Positions 53,115-62,552 of a stretch of 64,000 nucleotides of DNA are shown piece by piece. The translations under genes and the position numbers were made by a program. Origin of the DNA: CAZTTH01 sp964615975 (GTDB taxonomy: Bacteria; Verrucomicrobiota; Lentisphaeria; JABSQK01; JAJFLO01); contig CAZTTH010000001.1 of assembly GCA_964615975.1 (NCBI GenBank), positions 62,001 to 126,000 on the forward strand, read 5' to 3'. How positions within the stretch are numbered: position 1 is the stretch's first letter; the number at the start of each line of letters is the position of its first letter. The notes beneath the pieces were generated by a model. The model did not search any database and was not told where the DNA came from. It saw only the letters and a program-made list of their open reading frames with translations.

Positions 53115-54137
53115 ATGCAACATACAGATATTCAAGAACTTCAAAATCAGGTTAAAACCGCATCAGCTTTTATCCCGAAACTTAAAATTGAAATCGGTCG
53201 GTTCATTGTCGGCCAGGAGAAGTTGGTCCAACGGATGTTGGTCGGTTTGATTGCCAATGGACATATATTGGTGGAAGGGGTGCCAGGTTTGGCGAAAACC
53301 ATGGCAATCAATGTGTTAGCCCGTGCTGTCGGAGGCGATTTTTCCCGCATCCAATTTACCCCGGACTTATTACCCGCAGATGTGATTGGGACCACCGTAT
53401 ACAATCCTCGTGAACATACATTTTCGGTTAAAAGGGGGCCGATTTTCGCAAATCTCATCCTTGCTGACGAAATTAATCGTGCTCCTGCCAAGGTACAAAG
53501 CGCATTGCTGGAATCGATGCAAGAACATCAAGTTACTATCAGTGGCGAAACCTATAAACTCCCAAGTCCGTTTATGGTGATGGCCACACAAAATCCAATC
53601 GAACAGGAAGGAACATACACGCTTCCCGAGGCTCAAGTTGATCGATTCATGTTGAAATTATTATTGGATTACCCTTCTCGATCAGAAGAACGTTTGATTT
53701 TGGATCGAATGGCTCAAACTAATTTCTCCTTGAAGGTTACTAATGTCGTGGCGCTTGATGAAATTCTTACAGCCAGGAATTGGGTCGATAAAATTTATCT
53801 TGATGAGAAAATTTCTGAATATATTCTCGATATGGTCTTTGCTACTCGCAAAGACAAACGAGATCAATTATCGGTGCGGCAGAAAGAAGCAAAACTAGAT
53901 CAATTTGCCAGTCTGATTCAATATGGAGCTTCTCCGCGAGCAACGGTAAGTTTAGCCATTGCTTCCAAAGCCATGGCATTTCTCGATGGACGCGCTTATG
54001 TAGTGCCGCAAGACGTCAAGGATATTGCGGCAGATGTTTTGCGTCATCGCATTATCCCCACCTACGAAGCAGAAGCTGAAAATCTGACCACCAATGATCT
54101 CATTAAAAAGCTCCTTGATGAACTGAGGACTCCATAA
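53115..54137 (+). CDS. MoxR-family AAA+ ATPase
   Basis: A protein of 340 residues. Walker A VEGVPGLAKTMAINVLARAV, Walker B LADEINRAPAKVQSALLESM with sensor 1 MATQNPIEQEGTYTLPEAQV and the end VPQDVKDIAADVLRHRIIPT are MoxR features. MoxR ATPases remodel or chaperone protein complexes, often with VWA-domain proteins encoded next to them. Here it leads a five-gene operon: DUF58, a membrane protein, and two VWA proteins. A clear AAGGAA ribosome site precedes the ATG. The closest named relatives are MoxR of the Bat (Bacteroides aerotolerance) systems. Confidence 0.93.
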   Translation: MQHTDIQELQNQVKTASAFIPKLKIEIGRFIVGQEKLVQRMLVGLIANGHILVEGVPGLAKTMAINVLARAVGGDFSRIQFTPDLLPADVIGTTVYNPREHTFSVKRGPIFANLILADEINRAPAKVQSALLESMQEHQVTISGETYKLPSPFMVMATQNPIEQEGTYTLPEAQVDRFMLKLLLDYPSRSEERLILDRMAQTNFSLKVTNVVALDEILTARNWVDKIYLDEKISEYILDMVFATRKDKRDQLSVRQKEAKLDQFASLIQYGASPRATVSLAIASKAMAFLDGRAYVVPQDVKDIAADVLRHRIIPTYEAEAENLTTNDLIKKLLDELRTP

Positions 54138-54199
54138 ACAAACAGAGGTAAAATGAACTTCTGATTTTTTAATTTTCTTAAACCGGCTAAAGAGTTCCT

Positions 54200-55075
54200 A
54201 TGCTAACCCAAGAGATACTGGCTCGAGTTCGTAAAATTGAAATTCGCACACGCCGAATCGTGGATGAATTGACCGGGGGTGCGTATCATAGTGTTTTCAA
54301 GGGCAAGGGGATGGAGTTCGATGAAGTCCGCGAATATCTTCCTGGCGATGATGTCCGGACTATTGATTGGAATGTAACTGCACGTATGGGACATCCATTT
54401 ATAAAAAAATATGTTGAAGAACGTGAACTAACCGTTTTCCTTCTGGTGGATGTTTCAGCTTCAGGAGATTTTGGCAGTGGCAGCCAACGCAAAATCGATT
54501 TATCAGCGGAATTAACGGCGTTATTAGCTTTTAATGCGATACGCAATAATGATCAGGTCGGTTTGCTCTTATTTACCAATACGAATGAGTTGCATTTACC
54601 GCCGAGAAAAGGACGACGACATGTATTGCGTGTCATTCGTGAATTAATCGCTTATGAGCGTAAGAATCGCCAGACAAACATCCGCAACGCACTGGAAACA
54701 TTTATGCGGGTGAGTCATCGACGGGCGGTGGTCTTTTTAATCAGTGATTTCCTCGATAATGATTATCAGCAGGCATTGATGATTGCGAATAAACGTCATG
54801 ATATCATCGCGATACGGATACTTGATAAGCGGGAATTGCACCTCCCCCCGTCCGGTTATTTAAATATCGAAGATGCTGAAACCGGAGTGGTTCTATCAGT
54901 TCCAGGTAGCGAGCGTAATTTTTGCCGTGATTACGCATTGTTCAGCATTGAAGAACGACAGGAAACTGCCGAAATCTGTCGTCGATCCGGAGTCGATCTT
55001 ATCGACATCACAACGGACGAGGACTATGTGAAACCATTGATGCAGTTTTTTCAAAGTCGTGTCCAACGACATTAG
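54200..55075 (+). CDS. DUF58 domain protein of the MoxR/Bat operon
   Basis: A protein of 291 residues. GGAYHSVFKGKGMEFDEVRE, YLPGDDVRTIDWNVTARMGH, PFIKKYVEERELTVFLLVDV and SASGDFGS match DUF58. The domain resembles a VWA fold in its second half (VFLLVDVSASGDFG, VFLISDFLD). These proteins always accompany MoxR ATPases; their biochemical role is unknown. It follows moxR by 62 bases and precedes the membrane-protein gene by 33 bases. Confidence 0.92.
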   Translation: MLTQEILARVRKIEIRTRRIVDELTGGAYHSVFKGKGMEFDEVREYLPGDDVRTIDWNVTARMGHPFIKKYVEERELTVFLLVDVSASGDFGSGSQRKIDLSAELTALLAFNAIRNNDQVGLLLFTNTNELHLPPRKGRRHVLRVIRELIAYERKNRQTNIRNALETFMRVSHRRAVVFLISDFLDNDYQQALMIANKRHDIIAIRILDKRELHLPPSGYLNIEDAETGVVLSVPGSERNFCRDYALFSIEERQETAEICRRSGVDLIDITTDEDYVKPLMQFFQSRVQRH

Positions 55076-55108
55076 AATTCCCAACTAGATTCAGGTTTAA
55101 CTGAGATT

Positions 55109-56128
55109 ATGCGTAAACCAGTAAAATCACTAATTATTGTCAGCGGTCTTATTTTTTTTGTCATAGTGGTGATGGGTATTTTGAGTTTCTGGAAATCCTG
55201 GAGTTCTGATCCAGATATCAAAATAGTTGAGGTAAAAAAAACTCCTGATACCATTCATATTGGCGATCCAATACACATTGCGGTGATTACAGAAACCCCT
55301 TGGCATCGCTGGCCAATCGGTAAAGCTGATCTGCTCTCCACACAAAATGGATTGGAAGTATTAAAATCACAAAAGCGCAGGCTGATTGGAATCGGTTGGG
55401 GAAAGTGGAAATGGCAATTAAACATGGTGTTGCAGGCTTATGAGTATGGGCCATTTAATGATATTCAATTGGAAATTCTGTTCAAACCCAATCGAATCAA
55501 TGAAAACCAGGAATTGAGAATTAATCTTCCAGAAATAAAAATTACCAAGAATCTCGACTTGAATGATAAAAAATTAACGACCGCTCCGGAATTATCAGAA
55601 GATTATCTAAAAAGTAAAAAAATACCGGTGTGGACGTGGATCATTTTAGGCGTGATAACAATCCTTGCGATTCTTGGCGTTTACCTGTTTGCTCGCAAAC
55701 GAACCGAGAAGGTAATTGTTCCACCCAAACCCTGGGTATTGGCTGAAGAGGCATTAAGCAAATTAATCGATCGGTTACCCTTACCGGCGGAATCAGTATT
55801 CGTCGAACTTACTGATATAGTCCGTTATTATATTGAAGCCGTTTATGATATTCCCGCCACGGAACGCACAACTCCGGAATTTTTATTGGAAATGAAACGT
55901 GACGGTGCCAAGATGTCTGCCGATCATAGTCTGCTACTCACCGATTTTCTTACCGCCGCTGATATGGTCAAATTTGCTCGTTTAGAAGCTTCTCAAAGTC
56001 AGATTGATGCAGCCATCAAAAAAGCGCAACGCTTTGTGGTGGAAACATCGGAACCGTTGATTAAAGCCATGCAGACACCGGAATTGCCACCGCTTGATCT
56101 CAATCAACATAAAGGGAATCCAAGTTAA
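55109..56128 (+). CDS. membrane protein of the Bat operon (BatD-like / DUF4381-like)
   Basis: A protein of 339 residues with an N-terminal helix (IIVSGLIFFVIVVMGILSFW), a beta-rich periplasmic domain (DTIHIGDPIHIAVITET, WPIGKADLL, AYEYGPFNDIQLEILF), a second helix at about 175-200 (VWTWIILGVITILAILGVYL) and a helical cytoplasmic C-terminus (AEEALSKLIDRLPLPAESVF, FLTAADMVKFARLEASQSQI). This is the position and layout of the BatD-like component in Bat operons. It is shorter than canonical BatD, and the sequence alone gives no function. Confidence 0.65.
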   Translation: MRKPVKSLIIVSGLIFFVIVVMGILSFWKSWSSDPDIKIVEVKKTPDTIHIGDPIHIAVITETPWHRWPIGKADLLSTQNGLEVLKSQKRRLIGIGWGKWKWQLNMVLQAYEYGPFNDIQLEILFKPNRINENQELRINLPEIKITKNLDLNDKKLTTAPELSEDYLKSKKIPVWTWIILGVITILAILGVYLFARKRTEKVIVPPKPWVLAEEALSKLIDRLPLPAESVFVELTDIVRYYIEAVYDIPATERTTPEFLLEMKRDGAKMSADHSLLLTDFLTAADMVKFARLEASQSQIDAAIKKAQRFVVETSEPLIKAMQTPELPPLDLNQHKGNPS

Positions 56129-56135
56129 GAAATTT

Positions 56136-57209
56136 ATGCCAGTATTAGATAATTTTTTACGTGACAATACACTGAAACTGGAAACTCCATGGTTTCTATT
56201 GTTGTTGCCAATCGTCATCATGGCAATGATTTGGGCCTATCGTTTGCGACCTGCAACCCTTCAGGTTTCGACCGTCAGGCATTATGCTCAGGCATTGCGT
56301 TCCAAGTCTCGATATTGGGCGCCTACAAAGATCCCACGGATGATGGAGGGAATTGGATTGATGTGCCTGGTAATTGCTTTGGCGCGACCGCAAAGGGGGG
56401 TAGAGGAAACCATCCGTCGAACTGAAGGTATCGACATCATGCTGGCATTGGATATTTCGGGAAGCATGCAGGCGCTGGATGTCCCTTCGACTATCACCGA
56501 TGAAAATCACGTGGTTCGTATGATTCGAGACGGAGAAATACGTCCGCGCATCGACGTGGCGCAAGATGAAGTTAAACGATTTATCGATAAACGACCAAAT
56601 GATCGGCTTGGGATGGTTGCCTTTTCTGGCAACACCTACACCGTTTGTCCGCCCACATTGGATCATGAATTTCTGAAGGGACATCTCGAACGATTGAAAG
56701 CCGGTATGCTGGGTGATGGTACCGGGATTGCAGCGCCTATCGCCAATGCCACTTCGCGTTTGAAGGAATCAAAGGCAAAGCGACGGGTCTTGGTGCTGTT
56801 TACTGATGGAGAAAATAATGTAGAAGCAAAAATCTCCCCCCTGGAAGCTGCTAAAATTGCAAAGATGTTCGATGTCATCACCTACACGGTGGGTATTGGA
56901 AGCGATCGCGCTTATATGATTCGTCCTGGATTCTTTGGCCGTCAGCAGTTGTTTCCCATCAATAACTATGCGAATTTTCAATTGTTGAAAGATATTGCCG
57001 GGGAAACCAACGGAAAATTCTTTTCCGCTGAAGATGCTGAAGGATTGAAGCGTACAATCAGTGAGATCGATCAACTTGAGAAAACCAACATCGAACAACC
57101 CACGTATATTGATTATCGGGATTTGTATAAGATCTGGCTCCAGTCGGGAATTGTTCTTTGCTTACTTGGTTTTCTCTTAGAACAAACCCTTTTTTTGAAA
57201 ATTCCTTGA
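56136..57209 (+). CDS. VWA-domain membrane protein, BatA-like
   Basis: A protein of 357 residues from ATG 56136 (MPVLDNFLRDN); an earlier in-frame ATG at 56094 would overlap the preceding gene. Helices lie near 25-45, 65-85 and at the C-terminus (LQSGIVLCLLGFLLEQTLFL). The VWA domain starts EGIDIMLALDISGSM, keeping the metal-site DxSGS. About 20 residues (STITDENHVVRMIRDGEIRP) are inserted before RIDVAQDEVKRFIDKRPNDR compared with typical BatA, where the ser/arg segment follows directly. It probably binds the MoxR/DUF58 complex on the outer face of the inner membrane. Confidence 0.88.
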   Translation: MPVLDNFLRDNTLKLETPWFLLLLPIVIMAMIWAYRLRPATLQVSTVRHYAQALRSKSRYWAPTKIPRMMEGIGLMCLVIALARPQRGVEETIRRTEGIDIMLALDISGSMQALDVPSTITDENHVVRMIRDGEIRPRIDVAQDEVKRFIDKRPNDRLGMVAFSGNTYTVCPPTLDHEFLKGHLERLKAGMLGDGTGIAAPIANATSRLKESKAKRRVLVLFTDGENNVEAKISPLEAAKIAKMFDVITYTVGIGSDRAYMIRPGFFGRQQLFPINNYANFQLLKDIAGETNGKFFSAEDAEGLKRTISEIDQLEKTNIEQPTYIDYRDLYKIWLQSGIVLCLLGFLLEQTLFLKIP

Positions 57210-57225
57210 TCTCAACTCATTTACT

Positions 57226-59598
57226 ATGAAATTTCATAACCCCAATTTATTCCTCCATCTACTTTGGTTGTTGCCCATCTTGTTTATGGTGGTGTATTTT
57301 GGGTATAGTTCAAGAAAAAAGAAACTTCATATGTTTATTTCACGGCTGGAATTGGCACATGAGTTAAGTCGTAACTTATCATCGGGAAAACGCCGATGGC
57401 GTGAAATTCTCCTATTTCTTGGATGTATTTTTTTGATTGTGGCACTGGCTGGTCCGCACTGGGGTACTAAGTTGGTAAATCGCCCCAGTCACAGTCGTGA
57501 TTTATTGGTGGTTCTGGATACTTCAAAAAGCATGTTGGCCACTGATGTTTCGCCCTCGCGCTTGAAGCACGCTAAGTGGTTTATAAGTCAATTAACGGAT
57601 CGAACGCCGGGCGATCGGTATGGATTAATCGCATTTGCAGGTACGGCTTTCCTCGAATGTCCCTTGACCCAGGATAGAAGCAGCTTCCTATTGTTTTTGG
57701 ATGATATTGATACGAATACGATCCCGGTGGGAGGGACAAACATCGAAGCCGCTCTAACAACTGCCTTGGAAGCATTTGCAGCCGCGGAAGGACGTCATCG
57801 AGCAATAATATTAGTCACTGACGGTGAAGAGGTTCAAGGTGAATCCAGCAGTATTTTTACTGAATTGACGCGGCGCAAAATTCCCATTTATGTCGTCGGT
57901 ATAGGGGATCCCAATCTGGGCGCCTACATTCAGGTGGATGGCAACAAGTTTATTACTGATTTACAAGGTAATCGGGTAAAAACAAAACTCAATGAAACTG
58001 CCTTGCAACGAATTGCCGCTACTGTGGGAGGAACATATGTTCATTCGACCGTGGTCCATGATGGGGTGGATCATGTGCTAGATAAGATAAGGAATCTTAT
58101 CCCAGAGCAACAGGAAGAAAGCACAGTGTCGCGTCCGATCGAACGGTATCAAATGCCGTTACTTCTCGGAATCTTATGTTTATTGGCGCGCTTGATAATC
58201 GGAGAACGAACCCGATCTGAAAAATCAGCCCAGCCCAACCCAGAAACACCATTTAATTCCCCATCTGAAGTCCTTTCATTAATACTGCTTGGGTTAATCG
58301 CAAACGCCATTATTGGAACTCCAATCCTATATTCACAGGATCAATCTGGGCTGACACCAATGGACCAGCAATCGAGTACTGACCCGCATGATGATCAGCC
58401 CATTCTTATCGATCCACGTAAAATGCCGGTTGGTCAACATCATTCAGGAGCAATTCCACCTGGGACCCCACCACCCACTTCCGGGCAACATCTGCTGCCG
58501 CCAGGAGCACAAATAAGTCATGAAAAAAGCAAGATGATAAATCAATCCATTACCCGATTAAAGGAGCGACTGGAAACAGCAAAAGAGCCACAAGAACTCG
58601 CCTATTTGCATTACAATCTTGGGGTAAATCTGCAACTATTGGGAAACTTTCTTGAAGCGGAAAAACACTACAATCAGGCCATCGATTTTAAGTCAAACAA
58701 CGAATTAATCAGCAAAGCGTATCAGAATTTGGGAGTGTTGAAGCATCAGCACGCACGGGAAAATATTGCATCTGATACCAAAAAGGCCAAGGTTAGCTTG
58801 CAGGAAGCTCAGGATTATTATCGCGAAGCCATGCGTATTTCACCTCATCCCGAAACGATTGCGGGCAATCAGGAGATGGCTTTAGAGGATAAGATGGTAA
58901 TTGAACAAATGGAGAAAATGATGCAGGAAGCCGCGCAACAACAACAGAATGCCAAAGATAAAGCTGAAGATGCATTGAAAGCTCAACAGGAAGCAAACCA
59001 GGCAGTAAATGCTGACGAAAAACAAGAAAAACAAAAAGAAGCACAACAAAAAACCGAAGCTGCCGAGGAAGCAGTCCAGCAATTAACGGATTCTGCTCGT
59101 GATGCTGGCCAGAAACAGGCATCAGATTGGCTACAACAGGCTGCGGATAAATTAAGTGAGGCAAGAGAAAAACAACAACAGGCGATTGAAGAATCGGGAG
59201 AAGAAAATACCGCTCAACAATCCCATGGAGAAGAAGCTGAACAGCTCATATCTCAAGCTTTAAATCAATTAGGAGGGAACCCGAAAAATCGCGAGGACGA
59301 TCAGACTGAAGCTGGTGAAATGGATGAGGATGATGAAAAGGACTCGATGGCATCCAATGAAAATCAAGAGGAAAAAGAAGATCAAGGAGACAATCAAAAA
59401 CAGGTTACCAAAGGTCAAAAGGGTGATAACGAAAATGAAGATACGGAAGGCAAGGATATGCTCATGCAAAACCTGAATCAAATGCAGGCATTGCGCATCC
59501 TGGATGATCTTCAACAATCTGAAAAAGACCTCAAGCAGGAACTAAAGCAACTGAAAAAACAACAGATGAAAGAAACACGAGTGGAAAAGGATTGGTAA
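57226..59598 (+). CDS. VWA-TPR membrane protein, BatB-BatC fusion
   Basis: A protein of 790 residues. Residues about 1-330 are BatB-like: two N-terminal helices, a VWA domain with LDTSKSMLATDVSPSRLKHA (metal-site DTSKS) and a helix near 305-325 (MPLLLGILCLLARLIIGE); another helix follows near 345-365. Residues about 440-540 carry TPR-like helices (YLHYNLGVNLQLLGNFLEAE, KAYQNLGVLKHQH), corresponding to BatC. The last 230 residues are Gln-, Glu- and Lys-rich with heptad-like coiled coil and a strongly acidic stretch. In many organisms BatB and BatC are separate genes. The tail has no recognised domain. Confidence 0.85.
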   Translation: MKFHNPNLFLHLLWLLPILFMVVYFGYSSRKKKLHMFISRLELAHELSRNLSSGKRRWREILLFLGCIFLIVALAGPHWGTKLVNRPSHSRDLLVVLDTSKSMLATDVSPSRLKHAKWFISQLTDRTPGDRYGLIAFAGTAFLECPLTQDRSSFLLFLDDIDTNTIPVGGTNIEAALTTALEAFAAAEGRHRAIILVTDGEEVQGESSSIFTELTRRKIPIYVVGIGDPNLGAYIQVDGNKFITDLQGNRVKTKLNETALQRIAATVGGTYVHSTVVHDGVDHVLDKIRNLIPEQQEESTVSRPIERYQMPLLLGILCLLARLIIGERTRSEKSAQPNPETPFNSPSEVLSLILLGLIANAIIGTPILYSQDQSGLTPMDQQSSTDPHDDQPILIDPRKMPVGQHHSGAIPPGTPPPTSGQHLLPPGAQISHEKSKMINQSITRLKERLETAKEPQELAYLHYNLGVNLQLLGNFLEAEKHYNQAIDFKSNNELISKAYQNLGVLKHQHARENIASDTKKAKVSLQEAQDYYREAMRISPHPETIAGNQEMALEDKMVIEQMEKMMQEAAQQQQNAKDKAEDALKAQQEANQAVNADEKQEKQKEAQQKTEAAEEAVQQLTDSARDAGQKQASDWLQQAADKLSEAREKQQQAIEESGEENTAQQSHGEEAEQLISQALNQLGGNPKNREDDQTEAGEMDEDDEKDSMASNENQEEKEDQGDNQKQVTKGQKGDNENEDTEGKDMLMQNLNQMQALRILDDLQQSEKDLKQELKQLKKQQMKETRVEKDW

Positions 59599-59825
59599 AT
59601 CTCAAAATACCCCAGGCGCTGGCTTATGGACTCGTGATTATAAACCCAGCCCGATTAATACTTATCGCGGAAGTGGATTTGGGTGAAACTTGAATCGCTT
59701 CTCTCCATTTGCAAATAGGCCACGTTAGCATTATCAATCAGAGACATTATTTTTGTTGCATTAATCAGTGCTTAAATTCCTTATTTCATCGCTAACTGCA
59801 GATTCACTATTTCCCTTCACCCATC

Positions 59826-60566
59826 ATGTCCTATTCACAATTGAGTTTAGAAGAAGCTGCCGAGTATTTACATTTGACTGCTGATCAAGTCGAAAAACTC
59901 GCACGACAGGGCGAAATACCCGCTAAAATTGTTAAAAATCGACCTGTGTTTGATAAATCACTTTTGCATGATTGGATCACCAAAAAACTGCTTGGAGAAA
60001 ACGCTGAATCCCCCCTGCGCTTTCATCGTCGTGTCAAAGAGTTGCAGGAACATGATGCGATTGAGATATCGTCATTTTTATCACAATTCCTGATGCCTTC
60101 GGTTATATCAGTTAATTTGGTTGCACGGTCTAAAAAGGCGGTGTTGCGGGAATTGGTGGCTCTGAGCGCCAAGAGCAATCTGGTCACTGATGTGGAGGAA
60201 TTATTACAACTTGTTGAAGAAAGAGAACAATTGTTTTCAACCGGATTGATTGGAGGCGTTGCCATGCCCCATAGCAGAGTTCATGATGAGTATTTGATCC
60301 ACGATTCGTTTCTGGTGATTGCCAAACAGCAGCCGGGGATACCATTTGGTGCGCAGGATGGCGGATTAACCGACTTGTTTTTTATGCCGTGTGCACAAAA
60401 TGACCGGATTCATTTATCAATGATTGCCCGGATTGCCTTATTATTGCAAAAAACCGACTTAGCCAACTCAATCCGAAGGTGTGAAACTGCGGAAGAAGTC
60501 ATGGATTCAGTCATTTCTATTGAAGCTGAATTCATACAGTCACGCTCCAATCCAACCCACAAATGA
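59826..60566 (+). CDS. HTH-EIIA(Ntr) fusion protein (PtsN-like)
   Basis: A protein of 246 residues. The first 55 residues form an excisionase/MerR-like helix-turn-helix domain (LSLEEAAEYLHLTADQVEKL, GEIPAKIVKNRPVFDKSLL). Residues about 80-235 are a PTS EIIA type-2 domain of the PtsN kind: LSQFLMPSVISVNLVARSKK, LFSTGLIGGVAMPHSRVHDE with His149 as phosphoacceptor and DLFFMPCAQNDRIHLSMIAR. EIIA-Ntr usually regulates potassium, phosphate and nitrogen metabolism by protein contact; the DNA-binding domain suggests direct gene control. HPr and EI are not in the window. The start ATG at 59826 has no obvious ribosome site. Confidence 0.85.
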   Translation: MSYSQLSLEEAAEYLHLTADQVEKLARQGEIPAKIVKNRPVFDKSLLHDWITKKLLGENAESPLRFHRRVKELQEHDAIEISSFLSQFLMPSVISVNLVARSKKAVLRELVALSAKSNLVTDVEELLQLVEEREQLFSTGLIGGVAMPHSRVHDEYLIHDSFLVIAKQQPGIPFGAQDGGLTDLFFMPCAQNDRIHLSMIARIALLLQKTDLANSIRRCETAEEVMDSVISIEAEFIQSRSNPTHK

Positions 60567-60573
60567 TTGATTT

Positions 60574-60592
60574 CACCTGTAATTTTCAGGTG
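60574..60592. terminator. hairpin in the convergent gap between the EIIA and TPR genes
   Basis: CACCTG at 60574-60579 and CAGGTG at 60587-60592 form a 6-base-pair stem around a 7-base AT loop, extendable by three weaker pairs. Neither strand shows a T-run after it, so it may be a weak bidirectional terminator. Confidence 0.35.
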
Positions 60593-60634
60593 GAGATGAG
60601 TCCAGGTTCTCCGACAACAATATTTGATAACCAA

Positions 60635-62482
60635 TCATGGTGTAAACAAGTTGTTCAGAGGGACAGATTTTACCCCTAATTTATCTTGAGTTTGTTCAAG
60701 ATTATGGCGGACAGTTGGATCCTCGGGGTTGAAGCGCAATGCGGATATAAAATCTTTTTCGGCAGCGACATAGTTTTCCAACAGAAAATATGTAACACCA
60801 CGATTGAGATACAGTTCAAAATTTATTTCTCCTTGCGCAACCAGTAAATCATAAAGCGATAATGCCTGAGCGAAATTTCCGGTTAGGCGATAGCTATCGG
60901 CCATCATTGCTTGTACTGAAGAAACAGTGAAGAGTTTTCCAATCTCCGCATCATCAAGAATTGGTGCAATGACGGAGAAATAGGTCAATGCCAACTTGTG
61001 TTGGTTCATTTTATAATAACAGGCTCCTTTGAGATAATTTGCTTTCAGTTTATTTGCAACCAAATGATAGGGATTAAGAGAATCATCATGCATTTGTTCC
61101 AACTCCAGCGCGAGTTGCAGGGATTTTTCCATATTGTCATTTTGCAATTCCATATCTGCCAATGTGCCGATTGCTACTGGATTGGGACGATCGGTTTCGT
61201 AAGCCCAAGCCATCAGGCTGTGCAGATTTTTCCAGGCAGGTAAATATTCCCGGGTCGTCACCACTAAAAAAAAGATATAAATTACGATGACTCCAGTCAG
61301 AGCATGGACATGTCGTTGACCCCATTGGCACAGAGTTGAGATTTTAGTTTGCGCTGGTTCTGCCGATACTCCAGTGGCGATTGAAGGCTGATCTGATGAA
61401 TCGTGCGAAATGAATGGAGATAAGAACCATCCCACCGGCAATAAGATGAAAAAAGAAGGGATATAGCTATAGCGATCCGCATGGTCGATGGCGCCAATCG
61501 GGATCACACCTATGATTGGCATTAAGGATGCCCCATAAGCCACGGTGATCGGCAGTATGGAAAATACGCAATGGTTACGCCGGTATCGGAACCAATAAAC
61601 GATACCAACTAACAGTCCACAATAACATGAGCACAACAGGATTATCTCCATGATTGAGAGTGAAATCCTTCCATACAAAGGCGACAGATTAATGGGGATA
61701 AGATAATTTGATAAGTACCAGATAAAATTATAAGCGATGACTGTGATCTGTCTGAATATCCGCGTTTCGTATTGATAGGATTCAGCTTGAGACCATAATG
61801 TGATTGGTATCCAGACTGCTGCCAAAACGAGATACCATTTGAGGGATTTCAGGATTGTCCGAAACGAAATTTCTCTCTGCTTATGCCACTCAAAACAGAG
61901 GAGTATAATTGGTAAACTGACGGCCATGGATTTAGCCATCAGTGCACCCGCGAATAGTACCAGCGATAACGTACGCCAATAGTTGCCTGATGATTGACAG
62001 GATTTGATATAGGCATACAGGGACCAGAAATAGAATGAGGCGCAGAGTGTATCCTTCCTTTCCGAAATCCATACCAGGGATTCGACTCGTTGGGGATGCA
62101 CCGCAAAGATCACCGACAGGACAAAAGCCGGCGTGTGATTAATGCCAAGTTTACAGAAACTAAAAAACACCCCCCAAACAGCCAGTATATGCCATATCAT
62201 GCTATGCCATCGATAACCCCAACTGTTTAGTCCCCAGCAATGATAATCCACCATGAAACTCCACATGGTCAGGGGATGATAATTACCGGCGATGGGATGA
62301 CGCAACCAATACGTGAAATTATTCCATGACCACTCCAAGCGGGGAATGTTTTGCGTGACATAAAGATGATCATCCCACCCAGCTAAAAATGGGTAATTCA
62401 GGGTCGGAGAATAGACCCATGCGACTAACCCGGCTAGCGGCAACAATAAAAAAGTTCGTGGTATTTTTTGGGATAATTCCAT
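60635..62482 (-). CDS. TMTC-like membrane protein with TPR repeats (paralogue)
   Basis: A protein of 615 residues, similar in plan to the one at 14276. The first loop has YPFLAGWDDHLYVTQN, a later one HPQRVESLVWISERKDTLCA, giving the same WDD and HPxxVExxVWxxxRKD elements of TMTC/GT-C-type membrane enzymes. About nine to ten helices extend to residue 420, and the last 190 residues hold four to five TPR repeats (AYETDRPNPVAIGTLADMEL, LYLNRGVTYFLLENYVAAEK). It is shorter than its paralogue because of fewer TPRs. The function, probably glycan transfer to a protein outside the membrane, is inferred from fold. The next gene on the same strand upstream is a SUMF1 lipoprotein. Confidence 0.8.
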   Translation of the reverse strand: MELSQKIPRTFLLLPLAGLVAWVYSPTLNYPFLAGWDDHLYVTQNIPRLEWSWNNFTYWLRHPIAGNYHPLTMWSFMVDYHCWGLNSWGYRWHSMIWHILAVWGVFFSFCKLGINHTPAFVLSVIFAVHPQRVESLVWISERKDTLCASFYFWSLYAYIKSCQSSGNYWRTLSLVLFAGALMAKSMAVSLPIILLCFEWHKQREISFRTILKSLKWYLVLAAVWIPITLWSQAESYQYETRIFRQITVIAYNFIWYLSNYLIPINLSPLYGRISLSIMEIILLCSCYCGLLVGIVYWFRYRRNHCVFSILPITVAYGASLMPIIGVIPIGAIDHADRYSYIPSFFILLPVGWFLSPFISHDSSDQPSIATGVSAEPAQTKISTLCQWGQRHVHALTGVIVIYIFFLVVTTREYLPAWKNLHSLMAWAYETDRPNPVAIGTLADMELQNDNMEKSLQLALELEQMHDDSLNPYHLVANKLKANYLKGACYYKMNQHKLALTYFSVIAPILDDAEIGKLFTVSSVQAMMADSYRLTGNFAQALSLYDLLVAQGEINFELYLNRGVTYFLLENYVAAEKDFISALRFNPEDPTVRHNLEQTQDKLGVKSVPLNNLFTP

Positions 62483-62552
62483 GATAACAGGAATGATTTA
62501 GAATTTCAAAAATCACCGCATGTCATTGGGTTGCGGTAAGGCAAAGATGAAT

